This document shows, one piece after another, positions 9,043 to 18,959 of a stretch of DNA of 64,000 nt (position 1 is the stretch's first letter; every line of letters begins with the position of its first letter). The stretch comes from JANXQE01 sp035651635. Lineage in GTDB: Bacteria > Verrucomicrobiota > Verrucomicrobiia > Limisphaerales > UBA8199. The translations under genes were made by a program, and so were the position numbers. The stretch lies in assembly GCA_035651635.1 (NCBI GenBank), contig DASRFK010000217.1, positions 1 through 64,000 of the forward strand. Reading direction: 5' to 3'. Under the pieces are notes generated by a model. The model was not told the origin of the DNA. It searched no databases and was given only the letters and a program-made list of their open reading frames with translations.

Positions 9043-10444
9043 AGACGACGCCAGCCTGGCGGCGAATCTCTTCGATGTTCTGAAAGGAGATGGTTTCGAG
9101 GTGTCGGTTTGCAATCGCGGCGACGAAGGCCTCCAGCGCGCGGTCGACCACGATTTCGACGTGATGCTGACCGACCTGCGGCTGCCAGGATTGAGCGGAT
9201 TGGAACTGGTGCGTCAAATTCACGCGACCCAACCCCGCTTGCCAGTGGTTCTTATGACCGCACATGGCACCATCGAAACTGCCATCGAAGCCACTCAGCT
9301 CGGAGCTTACGATTACCTTCAAAAACCTTTTGAGATGCAGGCTCTCATTGGCGTGCTGCATCGCGCCGCCGAGGCTAGCCGGCTGATGCGCGAGCCCATC
9401 AGCTTGCCGGACGCACCCGTCGGAGGTCAAACTGCGCTGGTTGGCTCCAGTCGAGGCATGCACGAGGTGTGCAAGCAAATCGGACGCGTCGCCTCCAAAC
9501 CCGTGACGGTCCTCATCCGGGGCGAAACCGGAACCGGGAAAGAACTCATCGCCCGCGCGATTTATCAGCACAGCCTGCGAGCCCAGGCGCCCTTCATCGC
9601 GATCAATTGTGCCGCCATTCCTGAAAACCTCTTGGAAAGTGAGCTCTTCGGCCATGAAAGAGGGGCGTTTACCGGCGCAGACCAGAGACGCATCGGCCGT
9701 TTCGAGCAGGCGAATAGGGGAACTCTTTTCCTCGACGAAATCGGCGATTTGTCCGCCCACATACAAGTCAAGCTGCTGCGCGTCCTCCAACAACAAGTAT
9801 TTCAGCGCGTCGGCGGGTCGGAGCCCATTTGTGTCGATGTGCGGGTAATCGCCGCGACCCATCGTAATCTCGAAGCCATGATTCGAGAGGGTACCTTCAG
9901 ACAAGACCTTTACCACCGTCTCAACGTCGTTTGCCTCCAGCTGCCGCCCCTTCGTGAACGCCGGGAAGATATCCCCTTGCTGGTGCAGTATTTCATCCGC
10001 AAATACGCTGCTGACTTCGGCGTTCCCAGTCCGGCAATCGGGTCGGAAGCCTTAGCCGTGTTACAGGCCGATTCATGGCCGGGCAATGTTCGCGAGCTGG
10101 AAAATGTCACGCGCCGCTTGTTGCTCGCGGCGCGCGGGCTTTCCATCGACGCGGACGCCGTCCGCCAGGTCATGGCTGCCCGCCACTTCGACTCAACCCC
10201 CAGCGCCCCCGCGTTTCCCGCCTTCGCGGCGGAACTGCTTGCACGAGCTCAAAAGGGCGAACTGCAGGACGCTTATGACCGAATGCTCGCCGAAGCCGAA
10301 CGCGAAATCCTCACTCAAGCTATCACCCTGGCCGAAGGCAACCAGGCCAAAGCGGCCCGGTGGCTGGGGTTGTCCCGGCTCACCTTACGCGAAAAGCTCA
10401 AGCAGCTAGGCTTGCACCCGGCCTCGTCCGAGACTGGGAATTGA
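9011..10444 (+). CDS. Sigma-54-dependent response regulator, NtrC family
   Basis: A 477-aa activator of sigma-54 promoters. It has a receiver domain with Asp55 (TDLRLPG) and Lys105 (QKPFE); an AAA+ domain with Walker A GETGTGKE (171-178), the sigma-54-contacting loop GAFTGA (218-223), Walker B region LFLDEIGD and the arginine-finger area; and a C-terminal Fis-type helix-turn-helix (QAKAARWLGLSRLTLREKLK region). The start codon is GTG at 9011, inside the 3' end of the kinase gene, consistent with translational coupling. It presumably responds to that kinase. Target genes cannot be told from the sequence; none of the neighbours shows an obvious -24/-12 promoter that I could verify. Confidence 0.93.
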   Translation: MQTAARVLLIEDDASLAANLFDVLKGDGFEVSVCNRGDEGLQRAVDHDFDVMLTDLRLPGLSGLELVRQIHATQPRLPVVLMTAHGTIETAIEATQLGAYDYLQKPFEMQALIGVLHRAAEASRLMREPISLPDAPVGGQTALVGSSRGMHEVCKQIGRVASKPVTVLIRGETGTGKELIARAIYQHSLRAQAPFIAINCAAIPENLLESELFGHERGAFTGADQRRIGRFEQANRGTLFLDEIGDLSAHIQVKLLRVLQQQVFQRVGGSEPICVDVRVIAATHRNLEAMIREGTFRQDLYHRLNVVCLQLPPLRERREDIPLLVQYFIRKYAADFGVPSPAIGSEALAVLQADSWPGNVRELENVTRRLLLAARGLSIDADAVRQVMAARHFDSTPSAPAFPAFAAELLARAQKGELQDAYDRMLAEAEREILTQAITLAEGNQAKAARWLGLSRLTLREKLKQLGLHPASSETGN

Positions 10445-10484
10445 ACTTCTTGGGTGTCCGCTTTGTAAGAGGCGTTGCAAACCA

Positions 10485-12752
10485 ATGTTTCGTCTGAAAA
10501 CATGGGCCATACCAAACATGATTGGCATCCCAAACGTATTACCAGGCATTTGGATAACTGTGATCGTCTGTGGGCAATATGCCGGCGCGCAGGAAGCGCT
10601 GCCAAAAGGCGTTTCAACCACCCAGTCCGGACCGGCCGATTCGACTCAGCATGATTATTGGGCGGTTGAAGATGCCAAAGAACGGGAGAAGCTGCCTCTC
10701 TACAAAATCATTCCCGCGGCCAAACCCGATGAATTGACGCCGGCCAATGGCTCTCCGAAGCCGGAGACGTTTTTGACCTGGCATCGATCTCATGGCGACA
10801 ACGGTGGGATGCGGTATTCCGCGTTGGACCAAATCAACCGCCAGAACGTGACCAACCTGCAGCAGGCCTGGATTTACCATTCTGCTGATGGCAGCAACAA
10901 CTTGCAGTGTAATCCCATCGTGGTGGGCGAGACCATGATCGCCCCGACCCCGGGACGATTCATGGTCGGCATTAATGCCGAAAACGGAAAAGAGGTCTGG
11001 CGGTTCAAGCCGGAAGGGCGCCCGGCCTTTCGCGGATTGATCTACTGGCCCGGAACGCAGAGCGCCAAGGAACGCGTGCTGTTCTGCGCGGGCAAATATC
11101 TTTATGCCCTGGATCCCAGGACCGGGGAAGTGATCACGACGTTTGGTGAAGCGGGCCGCGCGCTGCTGCCTGGCCGCGCGCAGGGAGGTTTTGGCGCAGC
11201 CACTGCCGGGCCAGCCATCTTCCAGGAAATCATCGTCGTGCCGGGTTTTGAAAAGGACGTGTGGGGATTTGACGTGGTCACAGGCAAACAGTTGTGGACG
11301 TTTCACACGGTGCCGCATCCGGGGGAATTCGGTTACGAGACCTGGGACCACACTGAAGAGTACGGTGCCAATTGCTGGACCGGCATGGCCCTGGATGACA
11401 TGCGCGGCATCGCTTACATTTCCACCGGTGGACCCAAACCGAACTTCATCGGCGTCGGGCACCTGGGCGATAATTTATTCGCCAACTGCCTGATTGCGCT
11501 GGACGCGCGGACCGGCAAGCGGCTGTGGCACTTTCAGGAGATTCCTCACGACCTTTGGGACCGCGATATTTCCGCGCCACCCAACCTGGCGACTATTACT
11601 CGTTATGGCAAGCGGGTAGACGTGGTCGCGGTGACTACCAAAAACGCAGACACGCTGCTGCTGGACCGCGTAACGGGCAAGCCGATTTTTCCGTTTCGAA
11701 TGCGCCGCGCGCCGACCAGCGATTTGCCGGGCGAGGTGACGGCGCCGTACCAGCCTGACCCGGAGCTGCCGGAGCGCTTCGGAAAAATGGAGTTTACCGC
11801 CCAGGACCTCACCGACCGAACGCCGGAAGCCGCTGAGTTTGCCGCCGCCCAGTTCAAGAGCGTCACTACGGGGTTCTTTCGTCCAGCGAGCCTCGGTCAT
11901 CCTAACCTGTACTGGGGAATGGATGGCGGCGCGGAATGGTCGGGCGCCTGCGTGGATCCGGAAACCGGACGACTCTATGTGAGCGCCAACCGCCTGGGCT
12001 GGATGATTTCAGTGTTTCGTGATGACGATCCGCCCGACGACCCCTCCGGGCCAAAATCACGGGGTCGCCTGGTGTATGAGACAGCCTGCGCTCAATGCCA
12101 CGGTTTGAACAAAATGGGCGTAGGCGTGGCGCCGCCATTGCGTGGCCTGCGCTTTCGCTTAACAGAGGCGGACATCATGCGGCAGGTGCGCACGGGCACG
12201 AATGGAATGACGGCGTTTCCCACGATGAGCGAATCTGATCTCCACTCGCTGACCGATTATCTGCTCCTGCGCGAAGGGGGTGCCCCGCCCACGAATGTGA
12301 AATCCGAGCGGCCCCGTTACAGTTTTACGGGTTATCCCAGGTTTCTGGACAACGAAGGGTATCCGGCCAGTAAACCGCCCTGGGGCACGCTCAATTGCCT
12401 TGACCTCAACAGTGGCAAGCTGGTCTGGACCGTCCCGCTGGGTGAGTATCCAGCGCTTGCAGCGCAGGGTGTTCCCAAGACCGGCACGGAGAATTACGGC
12501 GGAGCGATTGTCACCGCGGGGGGACTGCTGTTTTGTTCCGGGACCCGCGATGCGAAAATCCGCGCCTTCGACAAACAAACGGGCGCCGAATTGTGGTCCG
12601 GAAAATTGCCGTGGGTGGGGAGCGCGCCGCCGGCAACCTACTCGATCCATGGCCGGCAGTTTGTGGTGATCGCGTCGACGGGAAACAAGCTGGGCAAGCA
12701 GGAGGAATACGGCGATGCCTACGTAGCCTTTGCGTTGCCCGTAATTAAGTGA
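10485..12752 (+). CDS. PQQ-dependent dehydrogenase with an embedded cytochrome c domain
   Basis: A 755-aa periplasmic quinoprotein of the glucose/alcohol dehydrogenase propeller family. The N-terminus has a hydrophobic export signal (residues 10-35). The propeller starts with WHRSHGDNGGMRYSALDQIN and contains repeated tryptophan-docking blades (NGKEVWRF, TGKQLWTF, TGKRLWHF). A c-type haem motif CAQCH at residues 535-539, with a candidate axial Met in GMTAFPTM, lies in a ~80-residue insert between blades, and the propeller resumes afterwards (LNCLDLNSGKLVW). Electrons from substrate oxidation would pass from PQQ to this haem and on to the respiratory chain. The substrate is unknown. No PQQ synthesis genes are nearby. 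Confidence 0.9.
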   Translation: MFRLKTWAIPNMIGIPNVLPGIWITVIVCGQYAGAQEALPKGVSTTQSGPADSTQHDYWAVEDAKEREKLPLYKIIPAAKPDELTPANGSPKPETFLTWHRSHGDNGGMRYSALDQINRQNVTNLQQAWIYHSADGSNNLQCNPIVVGETMIAPTPGRFMVGINAENGKEVWRFKPEGRPAFRGLIYWPGTQSAKERVLFCAGKYLYALDPRTGEVITTFGEAGRALLPGRAQGGFGAATAGPAIFQEIIVVPGFEKDVWGFDVVTGKQLWTFHTVPHPGEFGYETWDHTEEYGANCWTGMALDDMRGIAYISTGGPKPNFIGVGHLGDNLFANCLIALDARTGKRLWHFQEIPHDLWDRDISAPPNLATITRYGKRVDVVAVTTKNADTLLLDRVTGKPIFPFRMRRAPTSDLPGEVTAPYQPDPELPERFGKMEFTAQDLTDRTPEAAEFAAAQFKSVTTGFFRPASLGHPNLYWGMDGGAEWSGACVDPETGRLYVSANRLGWMISVFRDDDPPDDPSGPKSRGRLVYETACAQCHGLNKMGVGVAPPLRGLRFRLTEADIMRQVRTGTNGMTAFPTMSESDLHSLTDYLLLREGGAPPTNVKSERPRYSFTGYPRFLDNEGYPASKPPWGTLNCLDLNSGKLVWTVPLGEYPALAAQGVPKTGTENYGGAIVTAGGLLFCSGTRDAKIRAFDKQTGAELWSGKLPWVGSAPPATYSIHGRQFVVIASTGNKLGKQEEYGDAYVAFALPVIK

Positions 12753-12804
12753 GGAAATGGAATAAGTTCGATTTTCAGGGATTGTCCAAGCAGATCGGCG
12801 CTCG

Positions 12805-13860
12805 TCAATTGGGAGAAAGGCGATGAGTGGCAGCCGCCAGCGCGTTGGAAGCACACTCCAGAACCCAGTCGCGCTGCTCTTCGTTCAAGATCCGCACGAG
12901 GAAAGATCTTGCGACTTCATTCTGTCGGGCCATTTCGCCCAGAACCTGAAGCCACTCGCATTTCCGGTAATCCTCACTGGCTGGGATCTCTCGCAGAAGG
13001 ACCGGCAGGGCGGTTTCCACGTCCCCATCAATTCTCCAGATGGCGATGGCAACCTGGATTTGCATGCGGTTCCCGGTCACGTCGACTGCCGCGGCCGGAG
13101 ACAGGTTCGCTTTGAGGACTCCGATGGCCCCACCGGCTGCAGGCCCCATCAGACCAAGCGCTTCCACGGCCCGCAGTTGTAGCCCCTTCCCAAAATTAGC
13201 GTCTCGCCGATCTTTGGGACCGGTTAAGTAGCTGGCGATCGCAGGGACGGCGTTGGAAGCCTCAGGCCCAATATTGCCTAAGGACCCTATCGCGTACCCG
13301 CGAACCTCAATGTTTTCGTCCTCGAGGGCCTCAATCAGCGCGCCGATGACAGCAGTGCGGGAGGTGGATGGAGCCGCCAGCGAACCGAGCGCCTGTGCGG
13401 CAGCCTGCCGAACAACTGGATTTGAGTGCTTTAAATAGTTAAGGCAGGGTGGAACAGCTGCTGGGCCAATCGCCACCAAGGCATCTGTGGCATCCATGAC
13501 ATCGAAAGTAGCGCCTGCTTGCGGGAAAAAATTCCGGAGAAGAGTGGGAATTCTCTCGCGCGCCCGAGAATAAGCCTTTCGCCATGGACTTTGGACCGGC
13601 TCGATAGATTGGAGGATATAAGGCAGGATGTTCGTGCCGATCCGTTGGATTGCCAGCGGATATTCGGAGTTTTTACGCTCCTCTAAATCGTCCAGCCACT
13701 GTGTCGCTGTGCGGGATTGATATCTCGGCTCAACGGGCCGCTGAGTGTTTCCCACAATGACCAGAGTTAGCAGGATCAGCAGAGCAATGCCGGAACAAAG
13801 GCCAAAGCCACGGCACCCGCGCCATGCGAGTGCGGAGACGACTTCCCTGGCCGTGCTCAT
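12805..13860 (-). CDS. Membrane-anchored HEAT-repeat protein
   Basis: A 351-aa protein with one N-terminal transmembrane helix (about residues 19-38: CSGIALLILLTLVIVG) followed by the YQSRTATQWLDDL opening often seen in verrucomicrobial HEAT proteins. Several HEAT/PBS-lyase-type repeats are visible, for example VVRQAAAQALGSL and EVRGYAIGSLGNIG. Such superhelical repeats mediate protein contacts; no catalytic motif is present. It converges with the PQQ dehydrogenase 52 bases away and is divergent from the NTF2-like gene. The partner is unknown. Confidence 0.85.
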   Translation of the reverse strand: MSTAREVVSALAWRGCRGFGLCSGIALLILLTLVIVGNTQRPVEPRYQSRTATQWLDDLEERKNSEYPLAIQRIGTNILPYILQSIEPVQSPWRKAYSRARERIPTLLRNFFPQAGATFDVMDATDALVAIGPAAVPPCLNYLKHSNPVVRQAAAQALGSLAAPSTSRTAVIGALIEALEDENIEVRGYAIGSLGNIGPEASNAVPAIASYLTGPKDRRDANFGKGLQLRAVEALGLMGPAAGGAIGVLKANLSPAAAVDVTGNRMQIQVAIAIWRIDGDVETALPVLLREIPASEDYRKCEWLQVLGEMARQNEVARSFLVRILNEEQRDWVLECASNALAAATHRLSPN

Positions 13861-13975
13861 TCGAGCCGACCCCCATCAAACTTCCGGAAATAAAAAATCA
13901 TGTGCTCTTGAAAGATCTGAACCCCAAACAGCAGTTACTGAACGAACAGGATCAAATCAATAAACAAAATAAACT

Positions 13976-14563
13976 ATGAAAACACTAAACGATTCACTCT
14001 CTTCAGTTGGGTTGAAGAGCAAACTCTCCGGCTACCTGGCGGCCACTGCGACCGTAGCGGTGCTTACCATGGCAGCATCCGGCGCATTCTCGCGCGTAAA
14101 AGCCGACTCACACGATGACAGTCGGGACTCCGGGAGACGGGAAGCCGAATGGCTGCTCGCGACCCACCAGGAAGCTCAAATCGCCGAGCTGGATCAATTG
14201 TTGGCGGATTTCCACGGCGCTCTCTCCTACGGTGGGAATATCACCGCGATGATGGCTTTGTGGGCTCCGAACAGCTCCCTGACATTCAATGGCACGGTCA
14301 ATAGCGGTAATACCGCGATCCAGTCCTTTTTCACCGGCGGCGGCTATTTCCACAACAACTGGGCTTCACTGGCCCCGGAATTCAAAACTCAAGTGACGCT
14401 GCATGGGGATATGGCTGAGTTGTCCACCCAGTGTGTGGCGGTCGATCTCGGTGTAACGCCCAACGTGGTCCGAGCGGTTATTCAGGTCAATGCGACCGCG
14501 GTAAAGCAAGGCGGCAAATGGCTGTTCACTTCGATGAACAATACCAGCCCGGCACCGCTCTAA
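13976..14563 (+). CDS. Exported NTF2/SnoaL-like domain protein
   Basis: A 195-aa protein with an N-terminal export segment (hydrophobic LAATATVAVLTMAASGA, ending near residue 40). A cone-shaped NTF2/SnoaL-like domain follows: the helix AELDQLLADFHGAL, then LWAPNSSLTFNG, and late strands VVRAVIQVNATAVKQGGKWLFTS. This fold hosts small-molecule isomerases, cyclases and binding proteins; no specific catalytic set can be assigned. The ATG is at 13976 with no visible Shine-Dalgarno site. It ends 54 bases before a strong terminator hairpin and appears monocistronic. Confidence 0.8.
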   Translation: MKTLNDSLSSVGLKSKLSGYLAATATVAVLTMAASGAFSRVKADSHDDSRDSGRREAEWLLATHQEAQIAELDQLLADFHGALSYGGNITAMMALWAPNSSLTFNGTVNSGNTAIQSFFTGGGYFHNNWASLAPEFKTQVTLHGDMAELSTQCVAVDLGVTPNVVRAVIQVNATAVKQGGKWLFTSMNNTSPAPL

Positions 14564-14616
14564 GGCCGAACTGGGATCCCCTTTCTAACGAAACGAGAGG
14601 GAGTTGCCTAAAATGA

Positions 14617-14647
14617 GGGGAAGCACGCAAGCGTGCTTCCCCCTTTT
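14617..14647 (+). terminator. Bidirectional rho-independent terminator
   Basis: GGGGAAGCACGC pairs perfectly with GCGTGCTTCCCC (12 bp, tight AA/GCAA loop) and is followed by CCTTTT on the plus strand. On the minus strand it is followed by TCATTTTAG. It lies between two convergent genes and can serve both. Confidence 0.85.
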
Positions 14648-14687
14648 CGCCGGATGAACGCTCAAACGAGAAGAGTTAGAATGAGCT

Positions 14688-17600
14688 CTAGAAGTTGCCG
14701 AGCCTCCGCACAGCCTCGGCCGCTTGGAACCGATCACGCATATGGCCTTCCGGCAACTCTTGGTAAATTCGTTTTGCTGTCGCCCGCGCTTCGACGAGCA
14801 ATCGGTCGTTCCCTTCGATGTCCAGCAGTGCGCAGCAAGCTCGCAAGAGCAAGGCGGGATCACCCACGGGCCGAGCAAGCCGAATAGCCATGCGCAGGTC
14901 TGCCACGGCTTCACGTTTACGGTTCAAGGCAACCAAAGCGGTCGCTTTGGAGATGAGTGCCGCAATCCGATATTTGATTCGGCCTTTACGACAATTCCGG
15001 GCGAAGGACTCCTCAGCCCAACCCAAGGCCTCACGCCAGCGTTTGCGCCGCAGAGCCAATTCGGCTCGGGCCTGGGTGAGCCTCAGATCCCACAGCCAGC
15101 CGTGCCAGCCGCCGACCGCTTTGGCCGCCTGGGCGGTCTCGGCCAGAAGCTCTTCTGCCCGGGCAATTTCGCCGCGGCTGCTGAAGTTGAAAATCAGATC
15201 GACCCCGGCGCTCACTAGCGAGGGCGCAAAGCCGGCGAATCGCGCCCGTTCGCGAGCCTCCAGCGCGATGGCCTCGTTGCCTTCGAAATCAAACACATCC
15301 AGGTGAAATCCCGCCGACATTGCAATGGCCCGGGCGTGGAAAGTCCAGACCTCGTGTTTGAGGCCTAATTGACGGGCTTCCTGGAATACCACCATCGCTT
15401 CTCGGTATCTCCCCTGGGCAGCCAGGGCGAGGCCCAAATGCGGATGGCCAAAAGTTGCGGCAAAGGCATCACTCAAGTGCCGGTACAGGTCCGCCACCTC
15501 GCGACTTCGCTCGACCGCCTCCCCGAGCCGGCCCCGCCAATAGAGGTTTAAGGGATACATGGCATGGGAGGCGGAGCAGTAGTCGGCTCCCCGGCCGAGG
15601 GCTCGCTTAAAGAGCCGCGCCGCGCCCTGCAGGTTACCGGCGCACTGTTGCGCCGCCGCCAGCCAGGCTTCCGAAGCGGCGATCAAATCCTTGCGGCTGG
15701 TTTTTCGCGCCACGTCATGACCTAAATGCGTATACCGGCACATTTCCGGAACGTCCAGCTTCCAGAAACAGGCGCCGGCCAGATCCAACAACAGCTCCGC
15801 CTGGCGCTCAGCACTGGAGGCGGGGAGCTCCTGGAGCGCCGCCTCCAGATCGGGTTTTGCCTCCGCCCATGAGCCGAGTTTGACCCAGGCGCTGCCGCGC
15901 CGTCCGCGCAGGTCGGCCACCAGCGGAGTCTTGCCCAGACGCTGTGCGATTGGCATCGCCCGGCTCAGCAACGAAGCTTCCTCACGATAAGCTCCTACGC
16001 GGTGAGACGCTTCGGCCGCGCGCACCAAATAATCCAGTGCCCTCTCCCATTCCTCTCCCTTTTCGTAGTGATAAGCCAGGATACCGAAGAAATCGGATAA
16101 CCGAGAGGAGTAGAGCTCCTCAATGGCCGCGGCCACCAGCCGATGCAACTCCTTGCGCCGCTGAATGAGCAGACTATGGTAAGCCACTTCCTGGGTGAGC
16201 GCGTGTTTGAAGATGCAAGTATGCTCCGGAAAGAGGCTGCGCTCGTAAATCAGCTCGAGGCCTTTTAACTGCTTGAGAGACTCCGGCAGGGGTTCGTCCA
16301 GCTCCGCGATCGTTTCTAGAAGTCTTACCGAAAATTCCCGCCCGATTACCGCCGCCAATTGCAGAGCCCGTTTGGGCGAAGCTTCCAGGTGATCGATTCG
16401 GCACATGATCACGTCCTGAATCGTTTCCGGTATGAGGCCCTCCGGCAGGCTGTTGTTGGCTTCGTACTTCCCGTCGCGAAGCACCAGAGCGCCGGTCTCC
16501 AGTAATGACTTGATCATTTCCTCCACGAAGAACGGGTTGCCTTCCGTTTTGTCGGCGATCAGCCGCCGCAACGCGGCTGGAGGCTCCGCCCCATCCAGGA
16601 TTTTTTTAGTCAATTCGGCGCTCTCCAGGGTGGAGAGTTGTTGCAACATAACGCGCGTTACGTACGACCAATCCGGAAAAGGGCTTCGATAGGTCGGACG
16701 GTAGGTCAAAACCAACAGCGCCCGGCTCATCTTTATTGATTCCGCAAGGGAAACGAGGAAGGCTTCCGACGTTTTGTCCACCCAGTGCAGGTCCTCGATC
16801 ATCAACACGAGCGGGTTGAGCTGAGCGCGCTTCAGAATCAGTTTTCTCAACAGTTCGAAGATCATCAGCCGACGCTGCTGGGCTTCCATCTCAGCCACCA
16901 AGGGCTCCGGACATCCGAGAGATAAAAGATATTTCAACAGCGGAAGACCCATCCCGGGTTCCTCCCCGAGGGCGCGCAACCCGTTCTCCAGCTTGCCGGT
17001 CACGGCCTCCTCCTGGTCGCTCTCTTCGATCTCAAATAGATTTTTCAACAAGTCAATGATCGGCAAGTACGCGATCTGGTGGCCGAACGAAAGTGAACGG
17101 CCGGTCACCCAACTAACTTCCTCGACTTGTGCTGATTGTCTGAATTCCAGCAACAGGCGGGACTTGCCCACCCCCGGTTCTCCCGCAAGAACAACCACCT
17201 GGCCCTGTCCCTCCGCAGCCTGGCCAAGGCGCTCGTGCAACAATCCAAGCTCTCGTGCCCGGCCGACAAAGGGACTCAAACCCGCGGCGGCCGTTGCCTC
17301 GAGGCGGTTTTGCGGCGCCTGGGCGCCGGTAACCTCAAAGAGTCGCATCGGCCGCCCGTTGACGCGGAGGAACTTTTCGCCCACCGGATGAGTGAAGAAA
17401 TAATCCTTCACCGCCTTGTGCGTTTCCGCCGTGACCAGGATTTGGCCTGGCTTGACCAGGCTTAGCAATCTCGAGGTCAAACTCACCGTCTCGCCAGAGG
17501 CGGTATACTGCCCCTTTTCTTTGCCCGGACCGGCAATGACCAGGCCACGATTGATGCTGATTCGCAGCTCAAAATCCGATTGGCAGCATTCCTTTAGGTT

Positions 17601-18923
17601 CGCGGCGCACCGTTCCAACACTCGCCTGGATTCCAAAGCCGCATGCACTGCTCTCTGTGGGTGGTCTTCGGACGCGACCGGGGCGCCAAAAACCGCCGTC
17701 AGGCCATCGCCCAGAACCTGTGTCAGCGTGCCTTCGTAGCGGAAAATGGCAGGCTTAAGCGCCTCCAGACAGCGCGTCATGAAAACCTGGGCGTCTTCCG
17801 GGTCCGCTTCGTTGGATAGAACCACCGAGAGGCAAAGAACCGTCAGCAACTTGCGCTCGCACTCCGGTGGCGTCGGCAGATCCCCATCGGCCGAAGCCAA
17901 GGCCGGTTTCGCCCCGGGCAATTTCGCGGCCTGAGCGCAACGCCAAAGATCTGAATACACATCCCGAGCCGATTGATAGCGCGCCTGCGGCTCGTGCTCG
18001 CACGCCTTGAGAAGAATCTCATTGAAACGCAGGAAGAGCGGTTCCGCAGCCGGCAGCGTCAACTCGCTGGGAAGATCCGGGAATTGGCGGCAATCTTTTC
18101 CGGTCCAGCTTTCGTAAAGGACTTTACCCAAGCTGTAGAGATCCGCCGCCGGACTGACGACGCAGTCGGGCGCGGCGTAGCCCAGGGTGCCCATCCCGGT
18201 GGTGGTGGTCGCGGTGTCGGTCACCAGCCCGATATCGGCTAGTTTTGGAATCCCGTTGATGAAGATAATGTTCGACGGTTTGATGTCGCGATGCACCAGT
18301 CCGTGCTTGTGGAGGTTCTCCAGGGCAACAGCCAGCGAGAGCCCTAGCTGGATACAATCACCAATAGAAAACCGGCCGCACTTTGCCAACTCACGGCTAA
18401 GTGTTCTGGGAGAGTAACCGTCGGTCAAAATTGTCGCGCCTGATACGAGATCATCCGCCAGTTCCATTACGTAATAGAAATACCCGGCGGAATCATTCCG
18501 GCCGATTTGGAGAATGCCAACGAACCCCGGATGAGTCCGGGAGATCGGCTCAAATTTGCGCATTCCCATGAACTCCCGCTCGAACGGACGGGCGTCGGTG
18601 AATTTGCGACGCTGGACTACCTTTACAGCGCGATGAGTTCCGACCACATTTTTGGCGAGCCAGACTTCGCCATAGCTGCCAGCACCAATGCAACGGATAA
18701 GCTCATGATCGGGAATCTGCGGCATGGACAGGCCCACGCCAAACGTGTCTTTGAGTTCCAACATTGGCTGTCTGCGTCCGATTCGCTCCCTCCGGACCCT
18801 GCGCGACATTCCACACGACAGACCAAAGCCCTCGTGGCTGCGCTCATTCCTGGGAACAGAAGGAGGGTAACACGCAGTCTCCGATGCGGCAACCGCCTTT
18901 TCCAGCACGGCTTTTTCCGACAT
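14688..18923 (-). CDS. Ser/Thr kinase - class III cyclase-like - AAA ATPase - TPR fusion regulator
   Basis: A 1,411-aa multidomain regulator. Residues ~73-330 are a Hanks-type kinase: glycine loop GAGSYG (80-85), Lys101 in AVK, catalytic HRD at 211-213, but DIG (230-232) in place of DFG. Residues ~355-540 resemble a class III nucleotidyl cyclase. There the first metal aspartate is replaced (LCLSVVLSN, Ser366), although GDG (406-408) is kept, and the usual VN motif reads VS. Cyclase activity is therefore doubtful. Then comes an AAA/STAND ATPase with Walker A GEPGVGKS (581-588) and a Walker B-like LMIEDLHWVD, followed by ~600 residues of TPR-like helices. No membrane segment is seen. The start has family A repeats just upstream. 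Confidence 0.92.
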   Translation of the reverse strand: MSEKAVLEKAVAASETACYPPSVPRNERSHEGFGLSCGMSRRVRRERIGRRQPMLELKDTFGVGLSMPQIPDHELIRCIGAGSYGEVWLAKNVVGTHRAVKVVQRRKFTDARPFEREFMGMRKFEPISRTHPGFVGILQIGRNDSAGYFYYVMELADDLVSGATILTDGYSPRTLSRELAKCGRFSIGDCIQLGLSLAVALENLHKHGLVHRDIKPSNIIFINGIPKLADIGLVTDTATTTTGMGTLGYAAPDCVVSPAADLYSLGKVLYESWTGKDCRQFPDLPSELTLPAAEPLFLRFNEILLKACEHEPQARYQSARDVYSDLWRCAQAAKLPGAKPALASADGDLPTPPECERKLLTVLCLSVVLSNEADPEDAQVFMTRCLEALKPAIFRYEGTLTQVLGDGLTAVFGAPVASEDHPQRAVHAALESRRVLERCAANLKECCQSDFELRISINRGLVIAGPGKEKGQYTASGETVSLTSRLLSLVKPGQILVTAETHKAVKDYFFTHPVGEKFLRVNGRPMRLFEVTGAQAPQNRLEATAAAGLSPFVGRARELGLLHERLGQAAEGQGQVVVLAGEPGVGKSRLLLEFRQSAQVEEVSWVTGRSLSFGHQIAYLPIIDLLKNLFEIEESDQEEAVTGKLENGLRALGEEPGMGLPLLKYLLSLGCPEPLVAEMEAQQRRLMIFELLRKLILKRAQLNPLVLMIEDLHWVDKTSEAFLVSLAESIKMSRALLVLTYRPTYRSPFPDWSYVTRVMLQQLSTLESAELTKKILDGAEPPAALRRLIADKTEGNPFFVEEMIKSLLETGALVLRDGKYEANNSLPEGLIPETIQDVIMCRIDHLEASPKRALQLAAVIGREFSVRLLETIAELDEPLPESLKQLKGLELIYERSLFPEHTCIFKHALTQEVAYHSLLIQRRKELHRLVAAAIEELYSSRLSDFFGILAYHYEKGEEWERALDYLVRAAEASHRVGAYREEASLLSRAMPIAQRLGKTPLVADLRGRRGSAWVKLGSWAEAKPDLEAALQELPASSAERQAELLLDLAGACFWKLDVPEMCRYTHLGHDVARKTSRKDLIAASEAWLAAAQQCAGNLQGAARLFKRALGRGADYCSASHAMYPLNLYWRGRLGEAVERSREVADLYRHLSDAFAATFGHPHLGLALAAQGRYREAMVVFQEARQLGLKHEVWTFHARAIAMSAGFHLDVFDFEGNEAIALEARERARFAGFAPSLVSAGVDLIFNFSSRGEIARAEELLAETAQAAKAVGGWHGWLWDLRLTQARAELALRRKRWREALGWAEESFARNCRKGRIKYRIAALISKATALVALNRKREAVADLRMAIRLARPVGDPALLLRACCALLDIEGNDRLLVEARATAKRIYQELPEGHMRDRFQAAEAVRRLGNF

Positions 18924-18959
18924 GCCTTAAGGCAACTCCAACCAGGAGAAGACCCAGCC

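Noticed and set aside
8858..9916. 352-codon minus-strand frame opposite the NtrC-type regulator
   Set aside because: The plus strand carries complete receiver, AAA+ and HTH motifs; the minus-strand product has none.
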